64,000 bases of DNA from Mariniplasma anaerobium (GTDB lineage Bacteria > Bacillota_I > Bacilli_A > Acholeplasmatales > Acholeplasmataceae), in contig NZ_AP024412.1 of the NCBI RefSeq assembly GCF_016865445.1, positions 1,550,001 to 1,614,000 of the forward strand, read 5' to 3'. This document shows positions 1 to 8,993 of this stretch, piece by piece. The translations under genes and the position numbers were made by a program. A model generated the notes under the pieces. That model was not told the DNA's origin. It saw nothing but the letters and a program-made list of their open reading frames with translations, and did no database searches. The first letter of the stretch is position 1. Each line of letters opens with the position of its first letter.

Positions 1-62
1 ATTTTCTTTACTTTCAATAAGTAAATAACTATACATTAAACCCATCCCTTATGTGTATTTCT

Positions 63-803
63 TTAAATTGGTAATAATGGTCTGATAAAATCATCTATTG
101 TATTATAATCTATGATTTGAACATATGTATCTCCATATAAATACTGAATACCAATCATTTCAAGTTTCAAATTAAATATAGGAGCACCATTAGCGTTTTG
201 TGATGAAGTTACTTCCATATATGAAGTTTCATCTTGATAAAGAAAATAACCTAATTTTTGTATATTTTGTGTTGGAAAACTATCTGAGATCATTAAGACT
301 AATTCATCTGATAAAGGCAAATATGAAGCAAAATTGATTACCTCATAGTCTTTAGAGTTTCTATCAACTCTTAATATTCCTAATCCTAGAGTTGAATCAG
401 CTGCAAATATCTCTGCAGGCATTTTTTCTCCATATGCATCTGTTACAAAATAGTGTACACGTCTACTATTTAAATCAATGACTTGAAACGTAGTAAGTAT
501 ATATAAATAACTAACATCATCAAAAAAGAGTGTTCCTGTTCCATGATATGTAGTCGTTACCCGATTAAAAACATCTAATATATCAGTTTCGATCATAAAG
601 ACTGATGTAGCAGTGACATTGCTTGCTTCATTCATGAAACTCATAAAGTCATCAAAATTTATGATATCATTCATCACATATTCGTTATATTGATCTGATA
701 ATTGACGATATTCAAATGTGTTTTCTTCAAAAACTAATAATTGACATCCTTGAATAACTAAAGTTAGCGCAAGAAACATGATTAATAAACTGATTTTTTT
801 CAT
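63..803 (-). CDS. Lipoprotein, catalytically dead trypsin-like protease homologue
   Basis: 246-aa protein with a lipoprotein signal peptide and lipobox Cys20 (V-I-Q-G-C), so probably anchored outside the membrane. It aligns by eye with the protease encoded just upstream (800-1603): the same spacing of the GTG/GSG beta strand, the Y-I-L-T strand and the A-A-D-S segment. All three catalytic positions differ: the His position reads Q107 (TTFQV against TNHHV), the Asp position G141 (TLGLG against HYDLA), and the Ser position N205 (NANGA against GSSGS). It is therefore a pseudoprotease, perhaps a binding partner or regulator of its neighbour. The start overlaps the end of the upstream gene by 4 bp, implying co-translation. 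The family assignment rests on similarity to that neighbour. Confidence 0.75.
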   Translation of the reverse strand: MKKISLLIMFLALTLVIQGCQLLVFEENTFEYRQLSDQYNEYVMNDIINFDDFMSFMNEASNVTATSVFMIETDILDVFNRVTTTYHGTGTLFFDDVSYLYILTTFQVIDLNSRRVHYFVTDAYGEKMPAEIFAADSTLGLGILRVDRNSKDYEVINFASYLPLSDELVLMISDSFPTQNIQKLGYFLYQDETSYMEVTSSQNANGAPIFNLKLEMIGIQYLYGDTYVQIIDYNTIDDFIRPLLPI

Positions 804-1603
804 GATACCACCTCTTCTTGATAAGGAATATCATTTAAATCAAAAAACTCAAAAATCATAGCTGTAGGTATTGCAAATGAAAATTCTGAAGTTTCATTTG
901 AATCTATAAAGTTCCCAGCATAAATAATACCAACAACTTCGTAATTTTCATCAAGAACTACACTGCCACTACTTCCCGTTTCTACAGGAACATCCATAAT
1001 TAAAACATCAAAATCCACACCGCTCTCGTCTGTTTCATTTGAAATATTTATTTTATCAAAATCTACCAACTCACCAGTTGTAATAGAATTTATTTGTCCG
1101 TTAGGATAGCCCATGACAATTGCCATATCTTTAAATACTAATGTATGTTCACTAAATGATAAAGGATTTACGTCAAAATTTGTTTTAGAAAATGATAGAA
1201 CAGCCAAATCATAGTGACTATCTAAAGCCAATAATGTTGCTGTATGATCTTTACCTAAATAATCAGTAATTGTAATTGTTGTCGTTTGAGTGGTATCAGT
1301 ATAAACAACATGGTGATTTGTTAATACATAATAGGATTGTAAATCTTCAAAAAATATAAAACCAGACCCTACTGAAGTTATCGAAGAAAGAGAAACCTTT
1401 TTAGTGACTTTTACAACGGATTGTATAGTTGTTGTAGAAAGCTCATCATAAATATCAACATACTTTTGATAGATCGCTTGTCGAGCTTGTATGTCTTGTT
1501 GGTACTCTAAAAGAAGATCATCATAAGTCATTTCCTTAATGCAAGATGATAGTCCAATTGAGAATACGATTAAAATGACAACAATCAAAAGTTTTCTTTT
1601 CAT
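800..1603 (-). CDS. Trypsin-like serine protease lipoprotein (DegP/HtrA-type peptidase domain)
   Basis: 267-aa secreted lipoprotein (lipobox L-S-S-C, Cys21) with a chymotrypsin-fold protease domain. The triad is visible: His98 in TNHHVV, Asp132 in HYDLAVL and Ser212 in G-S-S-G-S. No PDZ domain follows, so it is shorter than HtrA/DegP. It probably degrades or clips extracellular proteins. I place the start at the ATG at 1603 because GGAAAAG lies just upstream; a TTG 12 bases earlier is in frame. It is the first gene of a two-gene unit with the pseudoprotease at 63-803. Fold and triad are clear; the substrate is unknown. Confidence 0.85.
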   Translation of the reverse strand: MKRKLLIVVILIVFSIGLSSCIKEMTYDDLLLEYQQDIQARQAIYQKYVDIYDELSTTTIQSVVKVTKKVSLSSITSVGSGFIFFEDLQSYYVLTNHHVVYTDTTQTTTITITDYLGKDHTATLLALDSHYDLAVLSFSKTNFDVNPLSFSEHTLVFKDMAIVMGYPNGQINSITTGELVDFDKINISNETDESGVDFDVLIMDVPVETGSSGSVVLDENYEVVGIIYAGNFIDSNETSEFSFAIPTAMIFEFFDLNDIPYQEEVVS

Positions 1604-1673
1604 AATCTTTTCCAATCATTATAATTTCATTAATTATACAATACTTTATTCTATTTTACGCTAAAATGGTGAT

Positions 1674-1706
1674 AAAAAAAAGATATTTGACACATATCAA
1701 ATATCT
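1674..1706 (-). terminator. Intrinsic terminator of the suf operon
   Basis: Perfect 10-bp stem (1681-1690 with 1697-1706), 6-nt loop, followed on the minus strand by seven U (A run 1674-1680). It sits 22 bp beyond the sufB stop. A short T run on the other side makes it weakly bidirectional. Confidence 0.85.
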
Positions 1707-1727
1707 TTTTACATAATTTATGTTATT

Positions 1728-3140
1728 TTATCCAATTGAACCTTCCATCTCAAGTTTAATTAATTGATTTAATTCAATCGCATATTCCATTGGAAGTTCT
1801 TTAGCAAATGGTTCAATAAAACCCATGACAATCATTTCAGTTGCTTCTGCTTCAGTAAGTCCACGACTCATCAAATAAAACAATTGTTCTTCACTTATCT
1901 TAGAAACAGTTGCTTCATGTTCTAAGAAAACATCACTGTTTCTTACAACATTTGTTGGAATCGTATCACTGAATGAGAAATCATCTAATATGATGGTATC
2001 ACATTCAACATGTGCTTTAGCACCTTTAGCTTTTTTACCAAAATCAACTTTACCACGATAATTTACAGATCCACCGCCACGGCTAATAGATTTTGAAATA
2101 ATAGTTGATGTTGTATTTGGTGCAACATGGATCATTTTTGCACCTGCATCTTGAATTTGTCCTTTACCAGCAAACGCAATTGAAATTGTAGTTCCTTTTG
2201 CTCTTTCGCCTAAAAGTATACAAGATGGGTATTTCATATTTACACTAGATCCGATATTGCCATCAATCCATTCCATATGTCCATTTTCATAAACAAATGC
2301 ACGTTTAGTAACTAAGTTAATAACATTATTACTCCAGTTTTGGATTGTTGTATATCTACATGTCGCATCTTTTTCAACAACAATTTCAACAATTGCAGCA
2401 TGTAGGGAATCTTTTGTATATGTAGGTGCTGTACATCCTTCAACATAATTGACAGATGCACCTTCATCAACAATAATCAATGTTCTTTCAAATTGACCCA
2501 TTTGTTCTGAGTTAATTCTAAAATATGATTGTAATGGTTTTTCTACTTTTACGCCTTTAGGAATATAAATGAATGAACCACCACTCCATACAGCACTATT
2601 TAATGCAGCATACTTATTATCACTATAAGGTATCATTTTACCAAAGTATTTTTTAACTAATTCAGGATGATCACGAAGTGCTGTATCTGTATCTACATAA
2701 ATCACACCAAGATCATCTAATTCTTTCATCGTATTATGATAAACTACTTCACTTTCAAATTGAGTAGAAACACCTGCTAAGAAATTTCTTTCTGCTTCTG
2801 GAATTCCTAGTTTTTCAAATGTATCTTTAATTTCTTTAGGAACTTCATCCCAGCTTGTTTCTGCTCGATCACTCGCTCTTAAGAAATATGTAATTTCATC
2901 AAATTTTATAAATGATAAATCTGGTCCCCACTTTGGATTTTCAAGTTCTAAGAATTTCTTATAACTTTTTAATCTAAAATCAAGCATCCATTTTGGTTCA
3001 TTTTTATATCCAGAGATTGCACGTACAATCTCTTCATTAAGCCCTTTACCTGTATTGATAACGGGCGTATTTTCTGTTTTAAATCCAAATTTATAGTCAC
3101 CGACAATGTCGTCTATTTTCTTTTTATTATCGTCCATCAT
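1728..3140 (-). CDS. sufB: Fe-S cluster assembly scaffold protein SufB
   Basis: 470 aa, the usual length for SufB. It is the scaffold subunit of the cytosolic SufBC2D complex on which Fe-S clusters are built. The family is clear from the long beta-helix core ([18 protein letters not shown] region), the C-terminal S[16 protein letters not shown] motif shared with SufD, and the position in the operon. It is the last gene of sufC-D-S-U-B; its ATG overlaps the sufU stop (ATGA), so translation is coupled. A terminator follows. Confidence 0.97.
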   Translation of the reverse strand: MMDDNKKKIDDIVGDYKFGFKTENTPVINTGKGLNEEIVRAISGYKNEPKWMLDFRLKSYKKFLELENPKWGPDLSFIKFDEITYFLRASDRAETSWDEVPKEIKDTFEKLGIPEAERNFLAGVSTQFESEVVYHNTMKELDDLGVIYVDTDTALRDHPELVKKYFGKMIPYSDNKYAALNSAVWSGGSFIYIPKGVKVEKPLQSYFRINSEQMGQFERTLIIVDEGASVNYVEGCTAPTYTKDSLHAAIVEIVVEKDATCRYTTIQNWSNNVINLVTKRAFVYENGHMEWIDGNIGSSVNMKYPSCILLGERAKGTTISIAFAGKGQIQDAGAKMIHVAPNTTSTIISKSISRGGGSVNYRGKVDFGKKAKGAKAHVECDTIILDDFSFSDTIPTNVVRNSDVFLEHEATVSKISEEQLFYLMSRGLTEAEATEMIVMGFIEPFAKELPMEYAIELNQLIKLEMEGSIG

Positions 3141-3580
3141 TTTTGATCGTCCTCCTTTATTTTATTTAATCCTAATTCTAATGCTTTCCACGCAAGCGTA
3201 GCACATTTTATTCTAGCTGGAAATTGTGAGACACCTTGATATACAATAGCATCTCCTTTAAGAATATCTGGATTATATGGATATCCCTTAATAAGTTCAT
3301 AAAACTCGTGGATTATATGTTGCGCATCAGTCACTGATTGATTCATCAATGTTTGGCTCATTACACTCGCACTTGAACAGCATATAGAACATCCTGTTCC
3401 TTGGTGTTTGACATCTGTTATTTTATCATCTTCAACCTTCACTTGCACTGTCATTTCATCACCACAGCTTGGATTATTTAAATGAACTGTCATATAACTT
3501 GGATCAGCTACAAATCCTTTATTTTTAGGGTATTTGTAATGTTCCATAATGACTTGTCTATATAATTGTTCTATATTCAT
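3137..3580 (-). CDS. sufU: SufU, zinc-dependent sulfurtransferase of the SUF system
   Basis: 147-aa IscU-fold protein. In Gram-positive SUF systems SufU accepts persulfide sulfur from SufS on its Zn site and passes it on. The Zn ligands are present: Cys39 and Asp41 in SCGDE, Cys64 in GTGC, and Cys126 in RIKCATLAW. Two extra cysteines (67, 68) follow Cys64. It lies 15 bp after sufS and overlaps sufB by 4 bp, the B. subtilis arrangement. Confidence 0.95.
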   Translation of the reverse strand: MNIEQLYRQVIMEHYKYPKNKGFVADPSYMTVHLNNPSCGDEMTVQVKVEDDKITDVKHQGTGCSICCSSASVMSQTLMNQSVTDAQHIIHEFYELIKGYPYNPDILKGDAIVYQGVSQFPARIKCATLAWKALELGLNKIKEDDQK

Positions 3581-3595
3581 AATTTGTCTCCTTTT

Positions 3596-4801
3596 TTAAA
3601 ATGCTAAAAAGAAATCTTGTGCAGCCTTCAAACTTGAAATCAATACATCACAATCATTAAAATCATTGTAGATATGAAATGATACTCTAAGTGTAGAATT
3701 AACTCCCAAAAATCGAGAGACAAGTTGTGCACAATGATGTCCAGCTCTTACGCTTACTTGATATTGATCAAGCATCGTTGCGATATCATGTGGATGTATA
3801 TCATCAACATTAAAAGTTATGGTAGATATATCTGAAGTTTCATTATAAATTGTAATTCCTTTTAATTCTTTTAACTTTTTAAGTGTATACTCTTTTAAAG
3901 CAATCGTATGATCATGTATATCATCATATCCAATATTTTCAATATAGCGGATAGCTGCTGCTAAACCAATGGCACCACTTATAACTGGAGTCCCTGCTTC
4001 AAATCTTAAAGGTGCATCTTTGAAAGTTGCATGATCTTTAAAAACTTCATCAGCCATTTCTCCACCATATTCAACCGGTTGAAGCATATTTAACAATTCA
4101 TTTTTGCCAAATAAGACACCTACACCTGATGGACCAAACATTTTATGTCCTGAAAAGGCTAGATAATCAACATCTAAGGCTTTTACATCGACAGCCATAT
4201 GTGGAACTGCTTGAGCTGCATCAAGAATAACGACAGCGCTTTTTTTATGCGCTAAATCGATAATCTCTTTAATCGGTGTAACATATCCCATGACATTAGA
4301 AACATAAGTGATTGCAACCACTTTTGTCTTATCTGTCAATACTTTTTCGAATTCTTTTACAGTAATGCGTCCTTCTTTTGTTAAAGGTACATATTTTAAA
4401 ACTGCTCCAGTTTTCTGAGCTATTACCATCCAAGGTAAAATAGATGAATGATGCTCTAATTCAGTTACGATAATCTCATCATCTTTTTTTAGTAAATCTC
4501 TATATGCATTTGCAATCATATTTAGAGATGTAGTTGTCCCTCTGGTAAATACAATCTCATTTTCCTGCGCATTTATAAATTTAGAAACAGTAGTTCTAGC
4601 TTCTTCATATAGTCTAGTTGCTTCATATGCAAGATCATATGCGCCACGGTGTACATTAACACCTAAAGCTTGATAATAATGATCTACATGATCTATAACT
4701 GATTTCACTTTTAAGGAAGATGCCGCAGAATCTAGATATGTAAGTTTAGGCTCTCTATCATATATTGGAAAATCTTTACGAATCGCTTTTACGTCTATCA
4801 T
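3596..4801 (-). CDS. sufS: Cysteine desulfurase SufS
   Basis: 401-aa group II cysteine desulfurase (PLP aminotransferase class V), which takes sulfur from L-cysteine for Fe-S cluster assembly and releases alanine. The PLP lysine is K220 in FSGHKMFGP and the persulfide cysteine is C357 in RAGHHCAQ; the ILDAAQAVPH strand holds the PLP-binding Asp and Gln. It sits between sufD (4-bp overlap) and sufU, its normal partner. Confidence 0.97.
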   Translation of the reverse strand: MIDVKAIRKDFPIYDREPKLTYLDSAASSLKVKSVIDHVDHYYQALGVNVHRGAYDLAYEATRLYEEARTTVSKFINAQENEIVFTRGTTTSLNMIANAYRDLLKKDDEIIVTELEHHSSILPWMVIAQKTGAVLKYVPLTKEGRITVKEFEKVLTDKTKVVAITYVSNVMGYVTPIKEIIDLAHKKSAVVILDAAQAVPHMAVDVKALDVDYLAFSGHKMFGPSGVGVLFGKNELLNMLQPVEYGGEMADEVFKDHATFKDAPLRFEAGTPVISGAIGLAAAIRYIENIGYDDIHDHTIALKEYTLKKLKELKGITIYNETSDISTITFNVDDIHPHDIATMLDQYQVSVRAGHHCAQLVSRFLGVNSTLRVSFHIYNDFNDCDVLISSLKAAQDFFLAF

Positions 4802-5673
4802 ATTCTTGAATTGACAAGATTCACAAATCTATCTCTTAATGGTTCATCATCAATTTCATCGATGATTGGTTGTAAAAATCCATTAATGATTAACTTTTCC
4901 GCTTCCTTACGGTTAAGCCCTCTGCTTTGTAGATAATAAAGTTGATCTTCTTCTATTTTACCAATGGTTGCGCCATGACCAGCTTTTACATCATATTCAT
5001 CAATTAATAAAATTGGGTTTACTTCTACAACAGCTGAATCAGAAGTAATAATACCTTTTAAGGTTTGGAAAGCATTTGCGTTCTTCATACCTTTCTCAAT
5101 TTTTTCAACACCATTTAATATAATCTTACCTTGTTTATTAGCAATACCAATATTTGTCATATTACCATATGTATTAGGTGCTTTATGTACAATAAGTACA
5201 TCGATAGTCTGATTGTGGTTATCTGAAGATACCGCAACAGCTCTCATATTCACTTCTGCACCTTCTCCTACTAAGTCAACATGCATTTTAGCCTCGATTA
5301 CATTGGATACAAAGCCTCCAATCAAATCTAGTGAAGCGAAACGCTCTGCAGTGAAATAATGCTCTAAAAGAGCTTTTTCGCTTGCTAGTTCGCTTACAAG
5401 TAAATATTTAACATGACTGTTTTCTTTTGCGATAAGGTTTAATTTATAATTATTTTCTAAAGCATCTTGACTAGCAACTTCTAAAATAATTTTTATACTT
5501 GTATTTTCAGATACAACAATTGTTAATGAATCATTGTTGTCATCTTGTAAAGTTATTTTTATAGGTTCAGGATATTGTTTGTTCTTAGGAATAGTAAGTT
5601 TATGATCTTCAAAAATAAAATCTTTAGGAATATCTGTAAGAATCTTTTTATTTTTAATAATAATTGATTCCAT
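4798..5673 (-). CDS. sufD: Fe-S cluster assembly protein SufD
   Basis: 291-aa SufD, partner of SufB and SufC in the scaffold complex. The C-terminal family motif is present (GKIEEDQLYYLQSRGL, then EAEKLIINGFLQPI). It is shorter than many SufD proteins (about 420-440 aa); the N-terminal helical part is reduced and the beta-helix begins almost at once. Overlaps sufC by 1 base and sufS by 4 bases. Confidence 0.93.
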   Translation of the reverse strand: MESIIIKNKKILTDIPKDFIFEDHKLTIPKNKQYPEPIKITLQDDNNDSLTIVVSENTSIKIILEVASQDALENNYKLNLIAKENSHVKYLLVSELASEKALLEHYFTAERFASLDLIGGFVSNVIEAKMHVDLVGEGAEVNMRAVAVSSDNHNQTIDVLIVHKAPNTYGNMTNIGIANKQGKIILNGVEKIEKGMKNANAFQTLKGIITSDSAVVEVNPILLIDEYDVKAGHGATIGKIEEDQLYYLQSRGLNRKEAEKLIINGFLQPIIDEIDDEPLRDRFVNLVNSRI

Positions 5674-6440
5674 TATGCTTCCTCTTCAGTTATCTTGATT
5701 CCTAATTCCTTTGTAATCCATTCATATCCATTTGTATCAATTTTGCCTATTAACTCTTTTCCGCCACTTAATACAATTTTTCCATCAATCATGATATGCA
5801 CATTAGTTGGTGTTATATGATCTAAAATTCTTTGATAATGTGTAATTAAAATACATCCAAAGTTTTCGTCAACCATATCATTAACATTTTCACCAACAAT
5901 TTTTAATGCATCTACATCAAGTCCTGAATCAATTTCATCTAAAATTGCAAATTTTGGTTTTAATACTTTTAGTTGAAGAATTTCATTTCTTTTTCTTTCT
6001 CCACCACTAAAGCCTTCATTTAAATAACGATGTGCTAAATCTGGTCTCATTTTTAACTCTTCGACCATTTTTTCATATTTTAATGCGAATTCAAACAAGC
6101 CTACATCTTTGCCAGAAGTTGCTTTTAATGCTTGACGCATAAAATCACTATTTGTAACACCTGGAACTTCAGCTGGATATTGCATTGCTAAGAATAAACC
6201 AGCACGTGCTCTTTCATCAACTTCCATCTCTAAAATGTTTTGATCATCTAAATATGCTTCACCTTCAGTGATTTCATATTTTGGATGGCCCATTAAAGCG
6301 CTCGCCAGGGTTGATTTACCTGTTCCATTTGGACCCATAATTGCGTGAACTTCACCAGAATTAACGGTTAAATTTACACCTTTTAATATTTCTTTACCTT
6401 CAATTTCAACATGAAGATTTTTTATTTCTAATTTTGCCAT
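5673..6440 (-). CDS. sufC: Fe-S assembly ATPase SufC
   Basis: 255-aa ABC-type ATPase of SufBC2D. Walker A GPNGTGKST, the signature FSGGERKRNE (the SufC-specific variant) and Walker B FAILDEIDSGLD are all visible. It is cytosolic and lacks a membrane partner, as expected for SufC. It is the first gene of the operon, with a strong AAGGAGG ribosome site just upstream. A TATAAT at 6467-6472 on the minus strand is a possible -10 box without a convincing -35. Confidence 0.97.
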   Translation of the reverse strand: MAKLEIKNLHVEIEGKEILKGVNLTVNSGEVHAIMGPNGTGKSTLASALMGHPKYEITEGEAYLDDQNILEMEVDERARAGLFLAMQYPAEVPGVTNSDFMRQALKATSGKDVGLFEFALKYEKMVEELKMRPDLAHRYLNEGFSGGERKRNEILQLKVLKPKFAILDEIDSGLDVDALKIVGENVNDMVDENFGCILITHYQRILDHITPTNVHIMIDGKIVLSGGKELIGKIDTNGYEWITKELGIKITEEEA

Positions 6441-6562
6441 ATTGACCTCCTTAAATTACCATGTCTATTATATACTATAAGTCATTATTTTTCTAATTAT
6501 ATGCTAAAAAAACGGGTATAATTAAGTAAACGTTTTCAATGAAAATTTTATGTAAATTTACA

Positions 6563-6591
6563 TTGACTTTCAAAAAAATGTGATATTATAT
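6563..6591 (+). promoter_or_regulatory. Sigma-A-type promoter of the structured leader RNA
   Basis: TTGACT (6563-6568), 17-bp spacer, TTATAT (6586-6591). The predicted start is near 6598. It faces away from the suf operon and towards the leader and membrane protein gene. Confidence 0.75.
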
Positions 6592-6600
6592 ACATGTAGT

Positions 6601-6730
6601 AGTTAACCCCTTTATGGTTGACTCACAAAGTAATTGTATTTTTCTCCCAAAATACAACGTTTACCTAACGTATGATGTTATTTGGACTGCCATCCACGAA
6701 TATCATCTTAAAAAGGTAACTCCCTAAAAT
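6601..6730 (+). ncRNA. Structured leader RNA, candidate riboswitch or attenuator
   Basis: Between the promoter at 6563 and the terminator at 6731 lies about 130 nt with no ORF but strong pairing. P1 pairs 6601-6613 with 6712-6721 (bulges at A6606 and C6609-6610). P2 is a 9-bp stem, 6634-6642 with 6649-6657, loop TCTCCC. A small hairpin is 6658-6661 with 6667-6670. P3 pairs 6674-6686 with 6693-6707, loop CTGCCA. So P1 closes a multi-branch junction. The 3' strand of P1 runs into AACTCC (6718-6723), the same six bases as the left arm of the terminator, giving a possible antiterminator. I do not recognise a known riboswitch consensus. A free-standing small RNA is the alternative. Confidence 0.6.
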
Positions 6731-6757
6731 GAACTCCACTTTTGGAGTTCTTTTTTT
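6731..6757 (+). terminator. Intrinsic terminator at the end of the leader RNA
   Basis: 7-bp stem 6731-6737 with 6744-6750, loop ACTTTT, then seven T. It lies 95 bp before the start codon of the membrane protein at 6852, the usual position for transcription attenuation. Confidence 0.88.
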
Positions 6758-6851
6758 ATTTATAAGTTTTAAATATGGACATTTACCGTTCTTCATGATA
6801 TCATTAAATAGACTTCTTGCAAAAAGAAAATTACATAAGTAGGTGTTAAAT

Positions 6852-7790
6852 ATGTTAGATAAAATTAATAACAAATTATCATTATTAACTATAGTTGTCG
6901 GGATTATATTACTATTTGATATGGGAACGATTGTTTCAAATATATATGTCTCTCCAATCCTAGAAGGATATGGGTTGCCTGATATATTTATTTATTTAAA
7001 AACTTCCATTTTTCTGTTTATTTTTATAGTTTTAATGCTTTGGCAAAACAAATCAGACTTTGAGCTTAATAAATCTAGTTTAAGAATTATGATCTATTTA
7101 GGATTCTTTACAATCATTGCTTACTTCTTCAGCTTATTCATGTATAAATATGTTTTATTATATGATACAGCTGAAATCATAAGAAATAATATACTTTATG
7201 GTAATCCTAATTTAGTTTTTGATTTCTCAGCAATGAATTATAAGACATTGTCTTATATTACAACAATCTTTGGTGGATTTAATTCTGAAGCAATTCTCTT
7301 TGTAGAAGCGCTTATATTCCAAATGTTTTTATTTAAGTCAAAAGATTATGTATTAGCAGATGAGAAAAAACATCAATATGACGTATTTTTATATGATATG
7401 TATATTTATATTTTATTTATTGTATTAGCAATCATTGCATTCTTGTCCATTAACTTATTCACATTTAGATATGATGAACTTGGCTCAATTGAAATGGGTA
7501 TTTCTATTTTAGGATTCATTATTGTAGCATCTGGTATTATACCTGCTTACAATTTATACCAATCTCGTAGTCAATCAGTTACAAAATCATTTTTTAAAGG
7601 CACATATAAGTTATTGTTCACTTTAGTTTGTATCTCATTAGTTACATTTATTGGTTTGTTTATCTTAAATATTGTCTTCCTTGATTTAAATAGAGGAAGT
7701 TACAGAATTGTATCAACATTTATAGGCGTTATTGTAAGTATTGTACTTGCTGTTAAGATTTACTTAAAAATGAGTTTAGATAACAAATAA
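6852..7790 (+). CDS. Integral membrane protein of unknown function
   Basis: 312-aa protein with about seven to eight hydrophobic segments, near residues 10-30, 45-65, 75-95, 130-155, 180-200, 215-235, 250-270 and 280-300. I recognise no family. I use the ATG at 6852 because AGTAGGTG lies 6-7 bases upstream; a GTG 9 bases earlier is in frame but sits inside that ribosome site. It is a single gene preceded by the leader RNA and terminator, so its expression may be set by attenuation; a terminator follows. Any role in transport or sensing would be a guess. Confidence 0.8.
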   Translation: MLDKINNKLSLLTIVVGIILLFDMGTIVSNIYVSPILEGYGLPDIFIYLKTSIFLFIFIVLMLWQNKSDFELNKSSLRIMIYLGFFTIIAYFFSLFMYKYVLLYDTAEIIRNNILYGNPNLVFDFSAMNYKTLSYITTIFGGFNSEAILFVEALIFQMFLFKSKDYVLADEKKHQYDVFLYDMYIYILFIVLAIIAFLSINLFTFRYDELGSIEMGISILGFIIVASGIIPAYNLYQSRSQSVTKSFFKGTYKLLFTLVCISLVTFIGLFILNIVFLDLNRGSYRIVSTFIGVIVSIVLAVKIYLKMSLDNK

Positions 7791-7798
7791 TACATATT

Positions 7799-7827
7799 AA
7801 GCTTTATCATTTGATAAAGCTTTTTTT
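7799..7827 (+). terminator. Intrinsic terminator of the membrane protein gene
   Basis: 11-bp palindromic stem 7799-7809 with 7812-7822 (breathing to a larger loop), then a T run to 7827. Confidence 0.85.
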
Positions 7828-7831
7828 ATGC

Positions 7832-7862
7832 AAAAAAATGCCAGGTACAAAGTACCTAGCAT
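7832..7862 (-). terminator. Intrinsic terminator of the opp operon
   Basis: Stem 7838-7848 with 7852-7862, loop of 3 nt. One C:A mismatch on the plus strand becomes a G:U pair on the minus strand, and the A run at 7832-7838 gives the U tract. The hairpin is therefore tuned to minus-strand transcription. Confidence 0.85.
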
Positions 7863-7899
7863 CTTTTTTTAGTTCTATGAAATTGCCCTCCAAGCATTA

Positions 7900-8631
7900 C
7901 TATAAAATGTTTCGGATTTCATCAAGATGATATTTATAATATAAGCTCGGGCTATATGTATTAGAATAAAGCATTACTGCAATATGCTGTGGTCTATAAA
8001 TCCCAATATTAATCGTAGAAATCACAAAACTTTTCGTACGAACAAATATTATTTCTTTAATCATATCTCTTGTTTTATCATCTAACTCATCAATTTCTTT
8101 AATTTGAGTGATGATTATTCTATTTACTTTTCTCTTTTCTTTAAAGAGTTGATCTCTTAATTTGTTTATTTCTTTATCAATTCGATCTAAGTAAAAGTCT
8201 GTATTTTTATTTTTTATTAAAACCATAACAGTAAGAATGTTATTTCTAAAAATTTTCTTAATATGGTCTAACTCACATTTATAATAAATCGTAAATGTTT
8301 CATTGTCTTGATATTTGTCAAATCCGTTCTTTTTAAATAAATTTGAACTTGTATTAAAATTAACAAGTTGTGTGATAGGTAAAGGTTGCCCTTGACTTTC
8401 TCTAATACGAACTAAATATGACATATTTGTGATTCTATCAAGTCGGTTTTTAAATAACGATCCACCAATGATTAAACCTATAAAGATTAAAAGTGTTACT
8501 GGATAAGTAATATTCTCATTCTTAACGAATATATAAAGAAGTACGATACCTGCTGCAGCAAGAATCACTACACCGATCATCATCATCAAGCTCATAAAGA
8601 ATTGTCTATTTATTTTTTTTACATCATTCAT
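7900..8631 (-). CDS. Membrane-anchored protein of unknown function at the end of the opp operon
   Basis: 243 aa. Two transmembrane helices near residues 10-35 and 42-60 are followed by a soluble, charged, mainly cytosolic part containing a lysine-rich helix (about 150-170). No family recognised. Its start overlaps the preceding gene (8628-8993) by 4 bp, which in turn abuts oppF, so it is co-transcribed with the oligopeptide transporter. Last gene of the operon; terminator follows. Confidence 0.75.
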   Translation of the reverse strand: MNDVKKINRQFFMSLMMMIGVVILAAAGIVLLYIFVKNENITYPVTLLIFIGLIIGGSLFKNRLDRITNMSYLVRIRESQGQPLPITQLVNFNTSSNLFKKNGFDKYQDNETFTIYYKCELDHIKKIFRNNILTVMVLIKNKNTDFYLDRIDKEINKLRDQLFKEKRKVNRIIITQIKEIDELDDKTRDMIKEIIFVRTKSFVISTINIGIYRPQHIAVMLYSNTYSPSLYYKYHLDEIRNIL

Positions 8632-8993
8632 CTTAACGCTACCACCGAAAGGATAATACCTGCAACAACCAAAATAGATGATGCAATAAACATTTCTAAA
8701 AATATGGTTGTTTTTATGGTTACATCTTTTTCATTTTTATAATCACTAAATTTTGGATATGTTTGTCTAAATGCAGTTGATAAAAACGATCTAAATGCAT
8801 AATTAAACCCTTGAAAAACTTTATATGACTGAGTCATTGCAATAATTGTAGGAAGAAATGTGATCATCCCAACTACAAATAAAACATTAGACGCATTGGT
8901 TGAGGTTAAAGTTGATCCATATATCCATAAATGTAATAACACTGCGATAAGTAAAAGGGATATAAAAATTAGAATAAGTCTAAAAATTTTCAT
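8628..8993 (-). CDS. Small membrane protein, three predicted helices, unknown function
   Basis: 121 aa with hydrophobic stretches near residues 4-25, 35-52 and 97-118 and a charged loop between the second and third. It overlaps oppF by one base and the next gene by four, so it is translated as part of the opp operon. I recognise no family; an accessory role to the transporter is inference from position only. Confidence 0.72.
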   Translation of the reverse strand: MKIFRLILIFISLLLIAVLLHLWIYGSTLTSTNASNVLFVVGMITFLPTIIAMTQSYKVFQGFNYAFRSFLSTAFRQTYPKFSDYKNEKDVTIKTTIFLEMFIASSILVVAGIILSVVALR

